Counted from the first letter of the stretch, positions 11,585 through 20,967 are shown. The stretch is DNA of 64,000 bases from Ichthyophis bannanicus (GCA_033557465.1 CM066037.1:206707156-206771155), one strand, 5' to 3'. The notes: generated by a model from the letters alone, not told the origin. Translations and numbers: made by a program.

Positions 11585-11907
11585 TGCAAGCCTTCAGGCT
11601 GATTTGTCTGGCGGTGGCAGTCCGACTGATTTATTTTAGATTTTGCTGCCTCTGGCCTGCCTCTGCCTTCCTGCTGCTTTTTTTATTCTCTAGAATGCTT
11701 GAGTGAGAAAAAAAAAACAGTGGGAAGGCAGAGGCAGGCCAGAGGTGGCAAAATCTAAAATAAAAACAGCTGGAGTGCTGCCGCCAGACGAATCAGCCTG
11801 AAGGCTTGCAGGAACATCGCGGTCAGGCTGATTCGTCCGGCAGCGGCACTCCATCTCTGTTTTAATTTTAGACTTTGCCTCCTCTGGCCTGTCTCTGCCT
11901 TCCCACA
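11585..11907. repeat. Three-part alternating palindrome
   Basis: A unit of about 88 bases (GCAAGCCTTCAGGCTGAT to GCCTGCCTCTGCCTTCC) is present forward at 11585-11672, inverted at 11723-11810 and forward again at 11823-11907. It lies just inside the right end of the hAT element. The inverted pair can form a long hairpin, and the two forward copies form a direct repeat. Confidence 0.75.
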
Positions 11908-12124
11908 GCACAGGCAGGCCAGAGGCCCCCCTGCAAACTGCCGCCTGAGACAACCGCCTCATATGGTCTCATGGTAGAGCCGCCCCTGCATGCACACCAA
12001 CCTCTCACCCCCTATCGCATACAATTCTGCTTCCCATGTGCATGACACTGCACTTCTTCACATTAAATCTCAACTGCCAAGCATTAGACCATTCTTCCAG
12101 CTTTTGTAGATCTTTCCTCATGTT

Positions 12125-12373
12125 ATCAACTTATTTTTATTTATTTATTTATTTATCATTACTTTTATACTGCTCCTTCCTGAGATCAGGGGTGGTGTAC
12201 AATGAACAACATTATTACATAGAACAATTTTTGACAATCTAAAATTCTAACAGGCAGAACTATGTACAAGGTGGGGTGTGTGCTTTTAAGAGCATTCTAA
12301 CAGTACAAGTGATAGCAGGTGAGACTATTTACAATTCAAGCAGAGGTGAGTGTCATTGTATGGGTTGAGTTTG
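12125..12373 (-). mobile_element. L2-type 3' tail inside LINE-B
   Basis: It begins with (TTTA)n and continues TATACTGCTCCTTCCTGAGA, matching the tail of the L2 at 58775-59448. It interrupts the LINE-B sequence that otherwise matches 28200-28395. Confidence 0.65.
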
Positions 12374-13438
12374 GGGTGATTCGCGGAACGACCATTTCCT
12401 TCATTAAGTTCTCCAAAATGTACTCCCTTGGGAGAGTCCACTCTTGCACATTTTTGTGTCATCTGCAAAACGATGCACTTTTTCATTCAGTCCTTCAGCA
12501 ATATCACTCACAAATACACTGACCAGTACCAGTCCCAGGACCGAACTCTGGGGCACACTGCTAATCACCTTCCTTTCATCTGAGTGAGTTCCGTTTACCA
12601 TCACCTTCTATCATCTGTCAGTCAACCAATTTCTAATCCAATTCACCACCTTGGGACCCATCCCCAAGCTGCTGAGTTTATTGATACTGTAAGACTCCTA
12701 TGAGGAAAAGTATCAAAGGCTTTGCTGAAATCTAGGTAGATCACATCCATCGCATGCCCTTGATCTAGTTCTCTGGTCACCCAGTTAAAGAACTCAATCA
12801 GATTTGTTTGGCAAGATTGTTCTTTGGTAAAACCATGTTGCCTCAGATCGTGCAACCTGTTGATTTCGAGAAAGTCCACTATTCGCTCTTTCAGGAGTAC
12901 CTCCATTACTTTTCCCACCACCGAGGTAAGGCTTGCTGGACAGTAATTTGTCATTTCTTCCCTGTTACCACTTTTGTGAAGAGGTACCACATCATCCCTT
13001 CTCTAGTCCTGTGGAACTTCTCCTGTCTTCAAGGATCTATTAAAATCATCCTTTAACGGCCCTGCAAGAACATCTCTGAGCTCTTTCAGTATCCTGGGAT
13101 GTTTTCCATCCGGTCCCATGGCCTTGTCCACTTTCAGTTTTGCAAGCCGTTCTAACACATCATCTTCTGTGAATGGTGTGGTATCTACTCCATTCCCATT
13201 TGTATATTTGTCAATCACAGATGGTCCTTCTCCAGGAGTTTCTTTAGTGAAAAGAGAACAGAAGTATTTGTTCAGCATTTTTGCTTTTTCAATGTCACTT
13301 TCCACAAATCCGTTCCCAGCACTTTTGAGTCCTGCTATTCCACCTCTGATTTTCCTCCTCTCCAGACTATACCTGAAAAAAATTTTGTTGCCACACTTCA
13401 CATCTTTAGCCAACATACAACATACACATTTCAACATA

Positions 13439-13845
13439 CAGAGACAGTGAGATCGAGACCTTAGTGACTGATTGGCCTTATACAAAATATTTCAGTAGTA
13501 GCATAGTTCTGTGTACTTAATCCAGGTTCCTACCTAAGATAGTTTCTGTCTTCTACCTTAACCAGTCAAGCATGCTGCCAACATTTTCCCCAAGCCACAT
13601 GCCCAAGATGCGGACCATGCCTTGCACACATTGGATTGTAAGAATGCCTTCCATCTGGAGTGGATTAATGGCCTTAGAAAGTCCAAACAGCTTTTTGCTT
13701 CTTTTTACCCCAGTAAACCTGGAATTGCCGTGGTCAAGTGCACTTTATCCATTTGGCTGGCAGTTTCTATCCCGTTTACTTAATGCCCAGGCAGGCTTGA
13801 CCCCAGAAGGACTCTTTTTATCTGTTCTCTTCTTCTGTTAAAGGC
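13439..13845 (+). pseudogene. DIRS5 tyrosine recombinase, continuation
   Basis: After LINE-B the recombinase resumes with SEIETLVTDWPYTK (ISELQALVANPPYTR in DIRS1), then FLPKIVSVFYLNQ and, in another frame, HALHTLDCK with a KSKQLFASF-like block. It ends before the HxxR and catalytic tyrosine motifs are recognisable. Frameshifts are present. Confidence 0.7.
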
Positions 13846-13875
13846 CACTTGCCACTAGAGATTCCTAATTGTAAG

Positions 13876-13946
13876 GATATTTTATCCTGCATGTCTTCAG
13901 AGAAAACAAAGTTGTTCTCCAAGGACAACAAGACATAAGTCCTCAT
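13876..13946 (+). repeat. Worn DIRS5 internal complementary region
   Basis: GTTCTCCAAGGACAACAAG followed by ATAAGTCCTCA, with TTTATCCTGCATG upstream, follows the DIRS1 internal complementary region at 20968-21064 (GGAACAGCAGGAATTAGTCC type). It marks the 3' end of DIRS5. No right terminal repeat was found after it. Confidence 0.5.
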
Positions 13947-13995
13947 TAAATTCATCCGCCACCACTAGGAGTTGGCTTCTCTTACACGACACATT

Positions 13996-14857
13996 TTGTT
14001 AACTTGGAAAAGAATTGAAGTAGTTCCACATGATGATGTATCTAAAGAAAGGCTTCAATAAAACATGCAAAATATAAAGCAGATATAAATGGAAAGGGAA
14101 GCAAGGAAAGAAAAGAAGCACATAGTATATAACTATGGAATGCCGAACAACTATGTAAACAGATATAATATGCAAAGGGAGGAAAATAGGACTGTATAGG
14201 TGTGTAAACTGTAAGTGCATGCAATATTATATGATGGAAATTATACTGCCACCACTGTACTTTTGCACTGCCAGTCTATATATGGTAATAACTAAAGTCT
14301 GTGGGATCAGCAGCAACATCAGAATGACAGTTGTACAGTACAAAGAAAAGTCCAATGGAAACGATGAGACTTTATCCACTGCAGATGTCAATCAAATATA
14401 GACTGATAGATCACAATAGTGCTTTCCAATGGGCATTTCTTGGCCATGAGGAAAAGCTGCATGGCTTATCTTCATCAAAGGCACTAGTGGCATTCCATCT
14501 GGTGTATATCTTGCCAGCCAAAAACAAATTTGTCTTTGTTCCTTTTGGAAGGGGGAAGATTTATTGTTTTCGTTCTTTTGTTTGGTTTAAGAACCCCCCC
14601 AAATAAATTCTCACTAAAAATTTGTGAATCTCAGAAAACACTTTAGGAACTGATGACTCTGACTACAAACTTTTTCCGTGCATCTATGTGCAGTCCCTTT
14701 GGAGATATCATATACCCTACAAAAACATTTTCGGCATCACATTTGCATTGCTCCATTTTCATGAATGACTTGCCCCTTCTAAGACTTTCTAGAATATGAT
14801 ATACCTACCATTCATGCTTTGATTGAATGCCTGAATAAGTTAGAATATCATCTATGT
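13996..14857. other. Unassigned interval
   Basis: No recognised gene or repeat. Small open frames on both strands (60-91 codons) lack motifs and I treat them as chance. Confidence 0.4.
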
Positions 14858-15037
14858 TAGGGCTTCCCAGACTGGGAACAACACAGCTAGTGAGTTTTTC
14901 AAGTCATCCACAATGTACATGCATGAGATAAATTTGCATATACTGATTTTCCAGTGTATGCAAGTTTATCTTATGTATGAATATTGTGGCTATCCTGAAA
15001 ACACAGTTGGTTAGGTTTAAGAAACCTTGATTTAGGT
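14858..15037. mobile_element. Palindromic MITE
   Basis: The two halves are inverted copies. TCCACAATGTACATGCATGA then GATAAATTTGCATA on the left pairs with TATGCAAGTTTATCTTATG then AATATTGTGGCTATCCTGAA on the right. The whole is about 180 bases with no coding capacity. Such ATTTGCAT-containing palindromes are common dispersed DNA-transposon remnants in vertebrates. A target duplication could not be identified. Confidence 0.65.
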
Positions 15038-15184
15038 AATTGAAATTGCATGAGCAGCTCCCGTCATTGCTCTCATTTTATCCTGCTGCATTTCTTTGTT
15101 TTACCCTGTGGCGATGACTAGAGAAGCGGGAAAGGGCAAGCGCTCCTTACTTGAACTGTGGGCAGATACAGCTACAAAACCTAA

Positions 15185-15726
15185 GTGAAGCAGTTAACAG
15201 AAAGCATTGCCAAAAAAGGCCCCTTCAGCTGGACACTCCACAGAGGAGGACTTTTTGTCGGAGGGCAGCTTTGCTCCCAAGATGCGATGGATCGGCTATC
15301 AGCTGGCATTCACACTTTGCTGGACTTACGATTAGAGGTGGTAGTGGATAAGGTGGCCCAGCTGGTCTCCTTAGTTGGGGAGACCACGTTTTGTGTTGAT
15401 GCCATGGAGGAGCACATAGAGGAAATGGAGGCCTCTCAGACCAAAGTGTGTCAGAAGATAGGCATGCTGGAGCACAGACAAAAACAACTTGTTCAGAAAA
15501 GCGATGACTTAGAGAATAGGAGCAAAAGACACACTATCAGGCTAGTCGTGGTGCCCAGAAAGATCGAGAGTACAGTTCTGATTGCATTCTATTCTACTTA
15601 GATTCCGGAGCTGTTGCCCGTCGACACGGCACATGGCACCATTAAACAGGATTGGATGGATTGGGCCATCATACCCACTTTTGCTATGCAGAGCCAGCCT
15701 TGGGCAGTGATCATCCGTATTCATCA
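15185..15726 (+). pseudogene. Tx1/L1 ORF1, N-terminal part
   Basis: The product is an RNA-binding chaperone-like protein in L1-group LINEs. The frame at 15185-15601 shows a heptad-rich stretch (VDAMEEHIEEMEASQTKV to LEHRQKQLVQKSDDLENRSK), ending in the DLENRSKR motif that closes the coiled coil in this family. A frameshift follows, and PWAVIIRIHHI in the RNA-recognition part is cut by DIRS1. Confidence 0.65.
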
Positions 15727-15890
15727 TATCTCCAGGAACAAGCAGGAATAAGTCCTCACATATGGGTACGTCGGTACCGACGGAGCCCGTGCGGGAAAGC
15801 TCCCCAGCTTCTTAGAATAGAAGCTTTTGGGACCTCCCACTGCACATGCGCACTGCCTTCCCGCCTTCCTGAACAGCTCTCCTCAGTTTC
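15727..15890 (+). repeat. DIRS1 left inverted terminal repeat
   Basis: It starts TATCTCCAGGAACAAGCAGG and ends GCTCTCCTCAGTTTC. It is inverted at 21146-21290, with the same CCTTCCCGCCTTCCTGAACA core. It includes the palindromic GTCGGTACCGAC. It probably holds the promoter, which in DIRS elements lies in this repeat. Confidence 0.9.
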
Positions 15891-15979
15891 TCTTTTTCCG
15901 CGGAGCCAGCAGGTCGTGTTCCTGTCACCGCTGAAGAAATTGTTATTTTATTTGTTTCTTTAGACCGCGTACCTGCCTT

Positions 15980-16830
15980 CCCCATACCGATACCGGTATC
16001 GCCGGTCTTTTCTTTCTTTCTTTAAAAAATTATAATTCTTTTTTCTTATTTTTAGCTTTTTGGTCACTTCAGAGAGGCCTCTCGGCCTACTCAATTTCTC
16101 CTCATGGAGAAGCCAGCCCCTGGATTTAAGAAGTGTACCAAATGTAATGCTGTTATTTCAGTCACAGACACCCATGAATGGTGTCTGAAATGTTTGGGGC
16201 CTGACCATTCCATACCGGACTGCCCATCTTGCTCCCACATGTCTAAACGTGGGCTGCAGAACCGGGCCAACAAATTCCATGTGCTGTTTGCTTCAGAGAA
16301 TACAGCATCACAGTCATCCAGGTCTTCTTCTCCGGATGGATCTCAGGTAACCAAACCTTCTGTGGGCAAGTCCTCAAAGAGCAAATCTCCTTCAAAGCAT
16401 CGAGAGGCTCTTAGCTTAGAACTTGAGGACCCTGCCCCAGCCAAACAACCCCGGCGGGAAGTCCAACTTCCAAAAACGCCAATTCAGGGGTCTCAGGTTG
16501 ATATCGATGCTACGGCCTCGACAGATCACCTGTTAGCCTGCTCTGGGGTACCGGGTCACTCCGGTACCGACATCCAGGCAGCTATGGCGTCCATGGGCGA
16601 TACTGTACAGTCCATGCAGCAGGCCGTCATGGCTTTCATTAAAGCTGCAACGCCATCGGTTCCGCTTTCAGCGGTTCCGGGCCCGATACCGGTATCGTCC
16701 GCCATGCCGGTATCGAGGGCCGTCCACCTCTAAACGCAAGTCGGTACCGTATGGGCTTTCGCTCCATACCGGTTCCATACCCGATACGCCCGATATCGAT
16801 ACCGATCGGTACGCGTATCGTGCGTTAGAG
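15980..16830. repeat. Cluster of CpG palindromes in DIRS1
   Basis: Variants of GATACCGGTATCG occur near 15990-16010, 16684-16716 and 16741-16815, with many GGTACC, CGATACCG and TACGCGTA words around them. The density of CpG is far above that of neighbouring sequence. It falls in the leader and in the Ser-rich part of gag. Confidence 0.7.
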
Positions 16831-17911
16831 GAAAGCACCGATTCCTCTGAGGATTTTCACTCCTCTGATGATTCTGCTGAGTTTTCACTCAACTTACCTG
16901 AGGAGCCCTCTTCTCCTAAAAGGAGAATGTCCCCTCCAGAGGATTTGTCCTTCCAGGACTTTGTTTTAGATATGGCTACAGCCCTTTCTATTACCACATC
17001 CTCTGAAAAGGAACCCAGATCCAAAAAACTGGATATTTTGGGATACTCAAAGGCCCCTAAGGAGGCAGTTACCCTGCCTATCCATGAAATCCTTCAAGAA
17101 CAACTGATGGATTTCTGGGAAAATCCTTTGACTTTGTCTCCTTATTCCCGTAGATTGGACACCATGTATAGGGTCCCTCCTTCTCCTGGTTTCCAAAAGA
17201 CTCAATTGCCCCACCACTCTATTGTGGTGAAGTCTGCAATGAAGAAGATTAGGAGTACCAAAAGGCACTCTTCCACCCCTCCAGGACGGGAATGTAAGAC
17301 TTTGGACTCTTTTGGTAGGAAAATTTTCCAGGCTAGTATGCTTATAGCCAGGATTAATTCCTACAGTCTCTATATGGGCATGTTCCTGGAGGAACTTGCC
17401 AAAAAAGGTGCGGCATTTTGCCCCCTTTATCCCTGAGGATAAAAAGCAGGGATTCCTTTCCCTAGTGAAACAACTCTTAGAGGTTTCTAAGTTCTCTAAT
17501 AGGGCAGCATATGATTCCTTTGAGGGAGCCAGTAGGGCTTCGGGCATTGCTATTGCAGCCCGACGTCTTGCTTGGCTCCAGGCCTCTGATCTGGAACCTT
17601 GGGTTCTAGATGGCTTACGGAATCTGCCCTGTACAGGTGAGAACTTATTTGGGGAAGAGTGGCAAATCAAAGCCACCCAGATGGATGCTGAAAATGCCAC
17701 CTTGGAAAGACTTTCAAAGTCCACTTCAATTCCTACTAAGAAAAAGTCTTTTAAAAGGCCTTACTATAAGAAGGCCAGAGTTGCTTCAAATACTGGCCAG
17801 CAGTCTTCTCAACCTCGCTATACTGCTAAGCGTCAGCAATCCAAACAAGCACGAGCTAAGCCTGCAGCAGCTACTGTAGCTCAGCAGGCTCCAACCCCTC
17901 AGGGGTTTTGA
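16104..17911 (+). pseudogene. DIRS1 gag-like ORF1 with two frameshifts
   Basis: This is a structural protein that in this group probably packages the RNA. It starts MEKPAPGFKKCTKCN and carries CTKC, then WCLKCLGPDH, then CPSC, a zinc-finger-like pattern also present in DIRS2 (28825) and DIRS3 (57669). A Ser/Pro-rich middle follows, then the conserved FQDF and RRLDTMYRVPPSPGFQK blocks, and a basic Lys/Gln-rich C terminus. The protein is spread over three frames: 16104-16733, then a frame open from about 16702 to 17436, then 17396-17911. The second break is one extra G after the A6 run near 17401-17408. Stop TGA at 17909-17911. Confidence 0.85.
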
Positions 17912-17912
17912 C

Positions 17913-19835
17913 TTGCTCCTAGGGAACTTGCCACTTCTGGTTCTAACACAACCAGAACCTCTCACCATACCCGGAAGGTTGGTTCACTTTGCTCCCAGAT
18001 GGGAACAAATCACAACAGAACAATGGACCCTCTCTATCATTCGAGAGGGTTACAAACTTCATTTCTCCAGCCTTCCTCCCCATCATATGGTGAGACCATT
18101 CAATTCTCCCCCATCTCTCCTAACCCTGTTGGGTCAAGAGGTTTCCTCTCTTCTTGCCCAAGGGGCCATAGAAGAGGTTCCTCTTCCTCAACAAGGGTCC
18201 GGTTTCTACTCCCCTTATTTTCTCATTCCAAAGAAGACAGGGGGATTCAGACCAATCCTAGATCTGAGAGAATTGAACAAATTTCTCTTCAAGGAGAAAT
18301 TCAAAATGCTGTCTCTCAGCATTCTCCTTCCTTACCTCCAGGGTCAGGACTGGCTTTGTTCTCTAGACCTACAGGATGCGTATACACATATACTCATCCA
18401 TCCATCCCACAGAAAGTATCTTCGCTTTCTGTTTCAGGGAAAACATTTCCAATACAGAGTACTCCCCTTCGGTCTAGCCTCTGCTCCAAGAGTATTCACA
18501 AAATGCATGGCAGTCGTAGCCGCATTTCTAAGAGGCATGGGAATCTTTGTCTTCCCATATCTGGACGACTGGCTCATCCGAGCTCCAACTCAGTCACAGG
18601 CCCAGATTTCCCTGGACCACACAAGGAGCCTTTTGCAGTATCTGGGACTGGTAGTAAACCTTCCCAAGTCCCAACTCATCCCTACTCAATCTCTAGAATT
18701 CATAGGGGCCCAGTTGGACACCATCACTGCAAGGGCCTACCTTCCACATGTTCGAGGCCAGCGCCTCCTGAGTTTGGCCTCCCAAGCTCAGTCCAGCACT
18801 CACTTGACAGCCAGGGAAATGCTACGCCTACTGGGTCATATGGCCTCCACAGTGCATGTGGTGCCCTATGCTCGTCTTCATATGAGAGCAGCTCAATGGA
18901 CCCTGGCCACTCAGTGGACTCAGGCGTCAGGAGCGCTCTCAGACCAAATACAAACCTCCGATCGTCTGTTTTGGTCCCTCCACTGGTGGACTTCCACCAA
19001 GAATCTGTTGTTGGGGGCTCCATTTCAACCATTGCTACCCCAAGCAACCCTCACAACAGATGCCTCCCAAACAGGGTGGGGAGCCCATCTGCAAACTCTC
19101 TCCACTCAGGGCACTTGGTCTCTACAGGAGACCACCCTTCATATCAATCTTCTGGAACTGCGAGCAATTTACCTTGCCCTCAAGGTCTTCCACTCCCTCC
19201 TAGCCAACCTCACTGTCCTAGTTCAGACGGACAATCAGGTGGCCATGTTTTACATAAACAAACAAGGAGGGACGGGCTCTCTGTCGCTTTGCAACGAAGC
19301 TCTAAGACTATGGGCCTTCGCCAGAGAGCATCAGATTCACCTGCTAGCAGTGTATCTCCCAGGAGTTCAAAACTCTCGGGCAGACAGGCTCAGTCGAGTT
19401 CTGCTGCCACACGAATGGTCCCTACATTTGGACCAAATAAACCGAATCTTTCAGGAATGGGGGACCCCGGACATAGACCTCTTTGCAAGTCCGTGGAATG
19501 CCAAACTTCCCCGGTTCTGTTCCAGAACTCCGTGTCAGGGAGCTCAGGCTACGGACGCCTTTCTCCTGAATTGGAATCAGGCATTCCTATATGCCTTTCC
19601 ACCCATTCCTTTGATTCCCAAGACTCTGTTCAAACTCCAGAGGGATCATGGAACTATGATCCTCATAGCTCCACGCTGGCCACGCCAAGTGTGGTTCCCT
19701 CTACTTCTACAGCTCTCCCAGGGATCCTACTTGGATCTGGGAGCTGCGCCAGACCTCCTGTCTCAGGAGGAGGGGACTTTGTGGCACCCAAACCCCAAAT
19801 CCCTTCACCTCAGTGCTTGGTTACTGAAGGCTTAA
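17913..19835 (+). CDS. DIRS1 reverse transcriptase / RNase H
   Basis: An uninterrupted frame of 640 codons copying element RNA to DNA. Residues count from 17913, where the frame opens with TTG; the first ATG is at 18087 (residue 59). RT: KKTGGFRPILDLRELNKF (107-124), motif A SLDLQDAY (D152), LPFGLASAPRVFTK (184-197) and the catalytic YLDDW (216-220). RNase H: TTDAS (D383), LLELRA (E415), VQTDNQ (D440) and SRADRLSR (D491), so all four acidic residues are kept. The tail, with DIDLFASPWNAKLPRF and LIAPRWPRQVWFPLL, is the conserved extension seen after RNase H in DIRS polyproteins; whether it is the methyltransferase-like domain of this group I cannot say. The frame starts just after the gag stop and lacks an early ATG, so it may be made by frameshift or re-initiation. 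Confidence 0.93.
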   Translation: MLLGNLPLLVLTQPEPLTIPGRLVHFAPRWEQITTEQWTLSIIREGYKLHFSSLPPHHMVRPFNSPPSLLTLLGQEVSSLLAQGAIEEVPLPQQGSGFYSPYFLIPKKTGGFRPILDLRELNKFLFKEKFKMLSLSILLPYLQGQDWLCSLDLQDAYTHILIHPSHRKYLRFLFQGKHFQYRVLPFGLASAPRVFTKCMAVVAAFLRGMGIFVFPYLDDWLIRAPTQSQAQISLDHTRSLLQYLGLVVNLPKSQLIPTQSLEFIGAQLDTITARAYLPHVRGQRLLSLASQAQSSTHLTAREMLRLLGHMASTVHVVPYARLHMRAAQWTLATQWTQASGALSDQIQTSDRLFWSLHWWTSTKNLLLGAPFQPLLPQATLTTDASQTGWGAHLQTLSTQGTWSLQETTLHINLLELRAIYLALKVFHSLLANLTVLVQTDNQVAMFYINKQGGTGSLSLCNEALRLWAFAREHQIHLLAVYLPGVQNSRADRLSRVLLPHEWSLHLDQINRIFQEWGTPDIDLFASPWNAKLPRFCSRTPCQGAQATDAFLLNWNQAFLYAFPPIPLIPKTLFKLQRDHGTMILIAPRWPRQVWFPLLLQLSQGSYLDLGAAPDLLSQEEGTLWHPNPKSLHLSAWLLKA

Positions 19836-20872
19836 GCCTTCAAGACTTTCATCTTTCCCAACCAGTGAAAGATATCCTTTCTGCCTCTAGGAAACCCTCT
19901 ACCAGGCGTTCCTATGCTTTCAAATGGAAACGTTTTTCCATTTGGTGTGCTCAGCAGGGTCTTGACCCTCTGGCACTTCCTTTGAATTCTCTTCTTGATT
20001 ATCTCCTGCATCTATCCAATGCAGGCCTCAAGACGAATTCGGTAAGAGTCCATTTAAGTGCTATTGCAGCATCCTTGAAACATATAAATGGACAACCTAT
20101 CTCCTCTCATCCTCTTGTTGCAAGATTCATGAGAGGCCTGACTCTCACTAAACCTCCCATCAGACCACCCCCGGTCGCATGGGATTTGAATCTAGTGCTC
20201 GGTCAACTTATGAAGCCACCTTTTGAGCCAATGTTTTCCACCTCCTTGAAATTTCTTTCCTGGAAGGTCATCTTCCTCATTGCAGTCACTTCGGCTCGCC
20301 GCATCAGTGAGCTGCAGGCTTTAGTGGCTAATCCACCTTACACAAGATTTCATCATGATAAGGTGGTCCTTAGGACGAATCCCCACTTTATGCCTAAAGT
20401 GGTCTCGCCTTTTCATCTTAATCAAGAGGTATATCTACCTGTCTTTTTTCCAGCTCCTCATGCATCCAATGCAGAGAGGAACCTTCATACTCTGGATTGT
20501 AAAAGAGCTCTCGCTTTTTACCTTAATAGGACTCAGCCACATCGAAAGTCTTCTCAACTTTTTGTGGCCTTTGATCCTTCCCATTTGGGACTTCCAGTCT
20601 CCAAGCGTACACTTTCCAATTGGATTGCTCAGTGTATTTCTTTTGCTTACCAGAGCAAAAACATTTCTCTGGAAGGCCATGTCACTGCTCACAATGTGAG
20701 GGCCATGGCAACTTCTATGGCTCATCTGCACTCTGTTTCCATAGATCAGATCTGTCGAGCCGCTACCTGGGCCTCGGTTCATACCTTCACAGCCCATTAC
20801 TGTTTGGACAAGGACTCCCGCCGGGATGCCTTGTTTGGCCAGGCTGTCCTCAAGCACCTGTTCCATTCCTAA
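17999..20872 (+). CDS. DIRS1 tyrosine recombinase in a long overlapping frame
   Basis: A 957-codon frame starting with ATG. The last third (from about residue 615) is a tyrosine recombinase that joins circular element DNA to the genome by a covalent 3'-phosphotyrosine step. SAM-like core: YAFKWKRFSIWCAQ. Catalytic residues: R767/R768 in SARRISEL, H898 and R901 in AHNVRAMA, W924 in ATWAS and the nucleophile Y934 in FTAHYCLD, all present. The first 610 codons overlap the RT-RNase H ORF in the +2 frame and are rich in Ser, Pro and His. Extensive RT/YR overlap is known for DIRS-1 of Dictyostelium. Whether the overlap is translated here is not known. The true start could lie near 19800. It ends just before the internal complementary region. 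Confidence 0.9.
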   Translation: MGTNHNRTMDPLYHSRGLQTSFLQPSSPSYGETIQFSPISPNPVGSRGFLSSCPRGHRRGSSSSTRVRFLLPLFSHSKEDRGIQTNPRSERIEQISLQGEIQNAVSQHSPSLPPGSGLALFSRPTGCVYTYTHPSIPQKVSSLSVSGKTFPIQSTPLRSSLCSKSIHKMHGSRSRISKRHGNLCLPISGRLAHPSSNSVTGPDFPGPHKEPFAVSGTGSKPSQVPTHPYSISRIHRGPVGHHHCKGLPSTCSRPAPPEFGLPSSVQHSLDSQGNATPTGSYGLHSACGALCSSSYESSSMDPGHSVDSGVRSALRPNTNLRSSVLVPPLVDFHQESVVGGSISTIATPSNPHNRCLPNRVGSPSANSLHSGHLVSTGDHPSYQSSGTASNLPCPQGLPLPPSQPHCPSSDGQSGGHVLHKQTRRDGLSVALQRSSKTMGLRQRASDSPASSVSPRSSKLSGRQAQSSSAATRMVPTFGPNKPNLSGMGDPGHRPLCKSVECQTSPVLFQNSVSGSSGYGRLSPELESGIPICLSTHSFDSQDSVQTPEGSWNYDPHSSTLATPSVVPSTSTALPGILLGSGSCARPPVSGGGDFVAPKPQIPSPQCLVTEGLSLQDFHLSQPVKDILSASRKPSTRRSYAFKWKRFSIWCAQQGLDPLALPLNSLLDYLLHLSNAGLKTNSVRVHLSAIAASLKHINGQPISSHPLVARFMRGLTLTKPPIRPPPVAWDLNLVLGQLMKPPFEPMFSTSLKFLSWKVIFLIAVTSARRISELQALVANPPYTRFHHDKVVLRTNPHFMPKVVSPFHLNQEVYLPVFFPAPHASNAERNLHTLDCKRALAFYLNRTQPHRKSSQLFVAFDPSHLGLPVSKRTLSNWIAQCISFAYQSKNISLEGHVTAHNVRAMATSMAHLHSVSIDQICRAATWASVHTFTAHYCLDKDSRRDALFGQAVLKHLFHS

Positions 20873-20967
20873 ACAACTCCTGCCCACCTTCCCAGAATGG
20901 ATGCCTGAGATCCATACGAAGATGGCGAACCTTTACAGGGGATCCCATGCATCTAAGCTAGGGAGTC

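Larger units (their letters stand above)
8526..11988. mobile_element. 3.5-kb hAT-like element inside LINE-B
   Basis: The LINE-B sequence breaks at 8525 and resumes at 11989. The flanks are cgtgcaca (8518-8525) and catgcaca (11989-11996), an 8-base duplication with one CpG-type difference. The termini are inverted: TAGTGGTGGTTC on the left against CAGGGGCGGCTC read from the right. This is a hAT signature. No transposase frame was found, so it is non-autonomous. It holds a CR1 3' tail (9957-10335), two L2 tails, a triple palindrome near its right end, and about 1.3 kb (8640-9956) in which I recognise nothing. Confidence 0.75.
7717..13430 (-). mobile_element. LINE-B (CR1-like), 5'-truncated, with 8-bp target duplication
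   Basis: A reverse-strand non-LTR retrotransposon inserted in the DIRS5 recombinase. The direct repeat tcaacata flanks it exactly (7709-7716 and 13431-13438). RT pieces from 5' to 3' are the linker with KAMGPDGKHPRILKELRDVL (13003-13485), the palm with MDVIYLDFSKAFDTFPH (12643-12990), the catalytic HRFADDTKM (12404-12604) and the C-terminal block with LVRPHLDYCVQFW (8158-8526). The endonuclease is missing. Without its two inserts (an L2 tail near 12125-12373 and a hAT at 8526-11988) it is about 2 kb. Stops make it non-functional. Confidence 0.85.
5331..13995 (+). mobile_element. DIRS5: old DIRS retrotransposon, split by nested insertions
   Basis: A heavily mutated forward DIRS element. RT and RNase H pieces run from about 5400 to 7060, the recombinase starts at about 7330, breaks off at 7716 and resumes at 13439, and a worn internal complementary region lies near 13876-13946. 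It is split by a small hAT element (5459-5916) and by a LINE-B (7717-13430). The reading frame resumes correctly across both, so both inserted after DIRS5. Neither terminal repeat is clear. It is the oldest DIRS copy here judging by its number of stops. Confidence 0.75.

Noticed and set aside
14219..14606. Two adjoining short frames (60 and 91 codons)
   Set aside because: No start context, motif or related copy; likely chance in AT-rich DNA.
17047..17724. 225-codon reverse frame opposite DIRS1 gag
   Set aside because: It lies wholly antisense to a coding region with clear gag homology. No motif and not conserved in DIRS2 or DIRS3.
19835..20872. Phage-type integrase or host recombinase
   Set aside because: The tyrosine recombinase sits in a DIRS element with terminal repeats, RT and an internal complementary region, which explains it fully.
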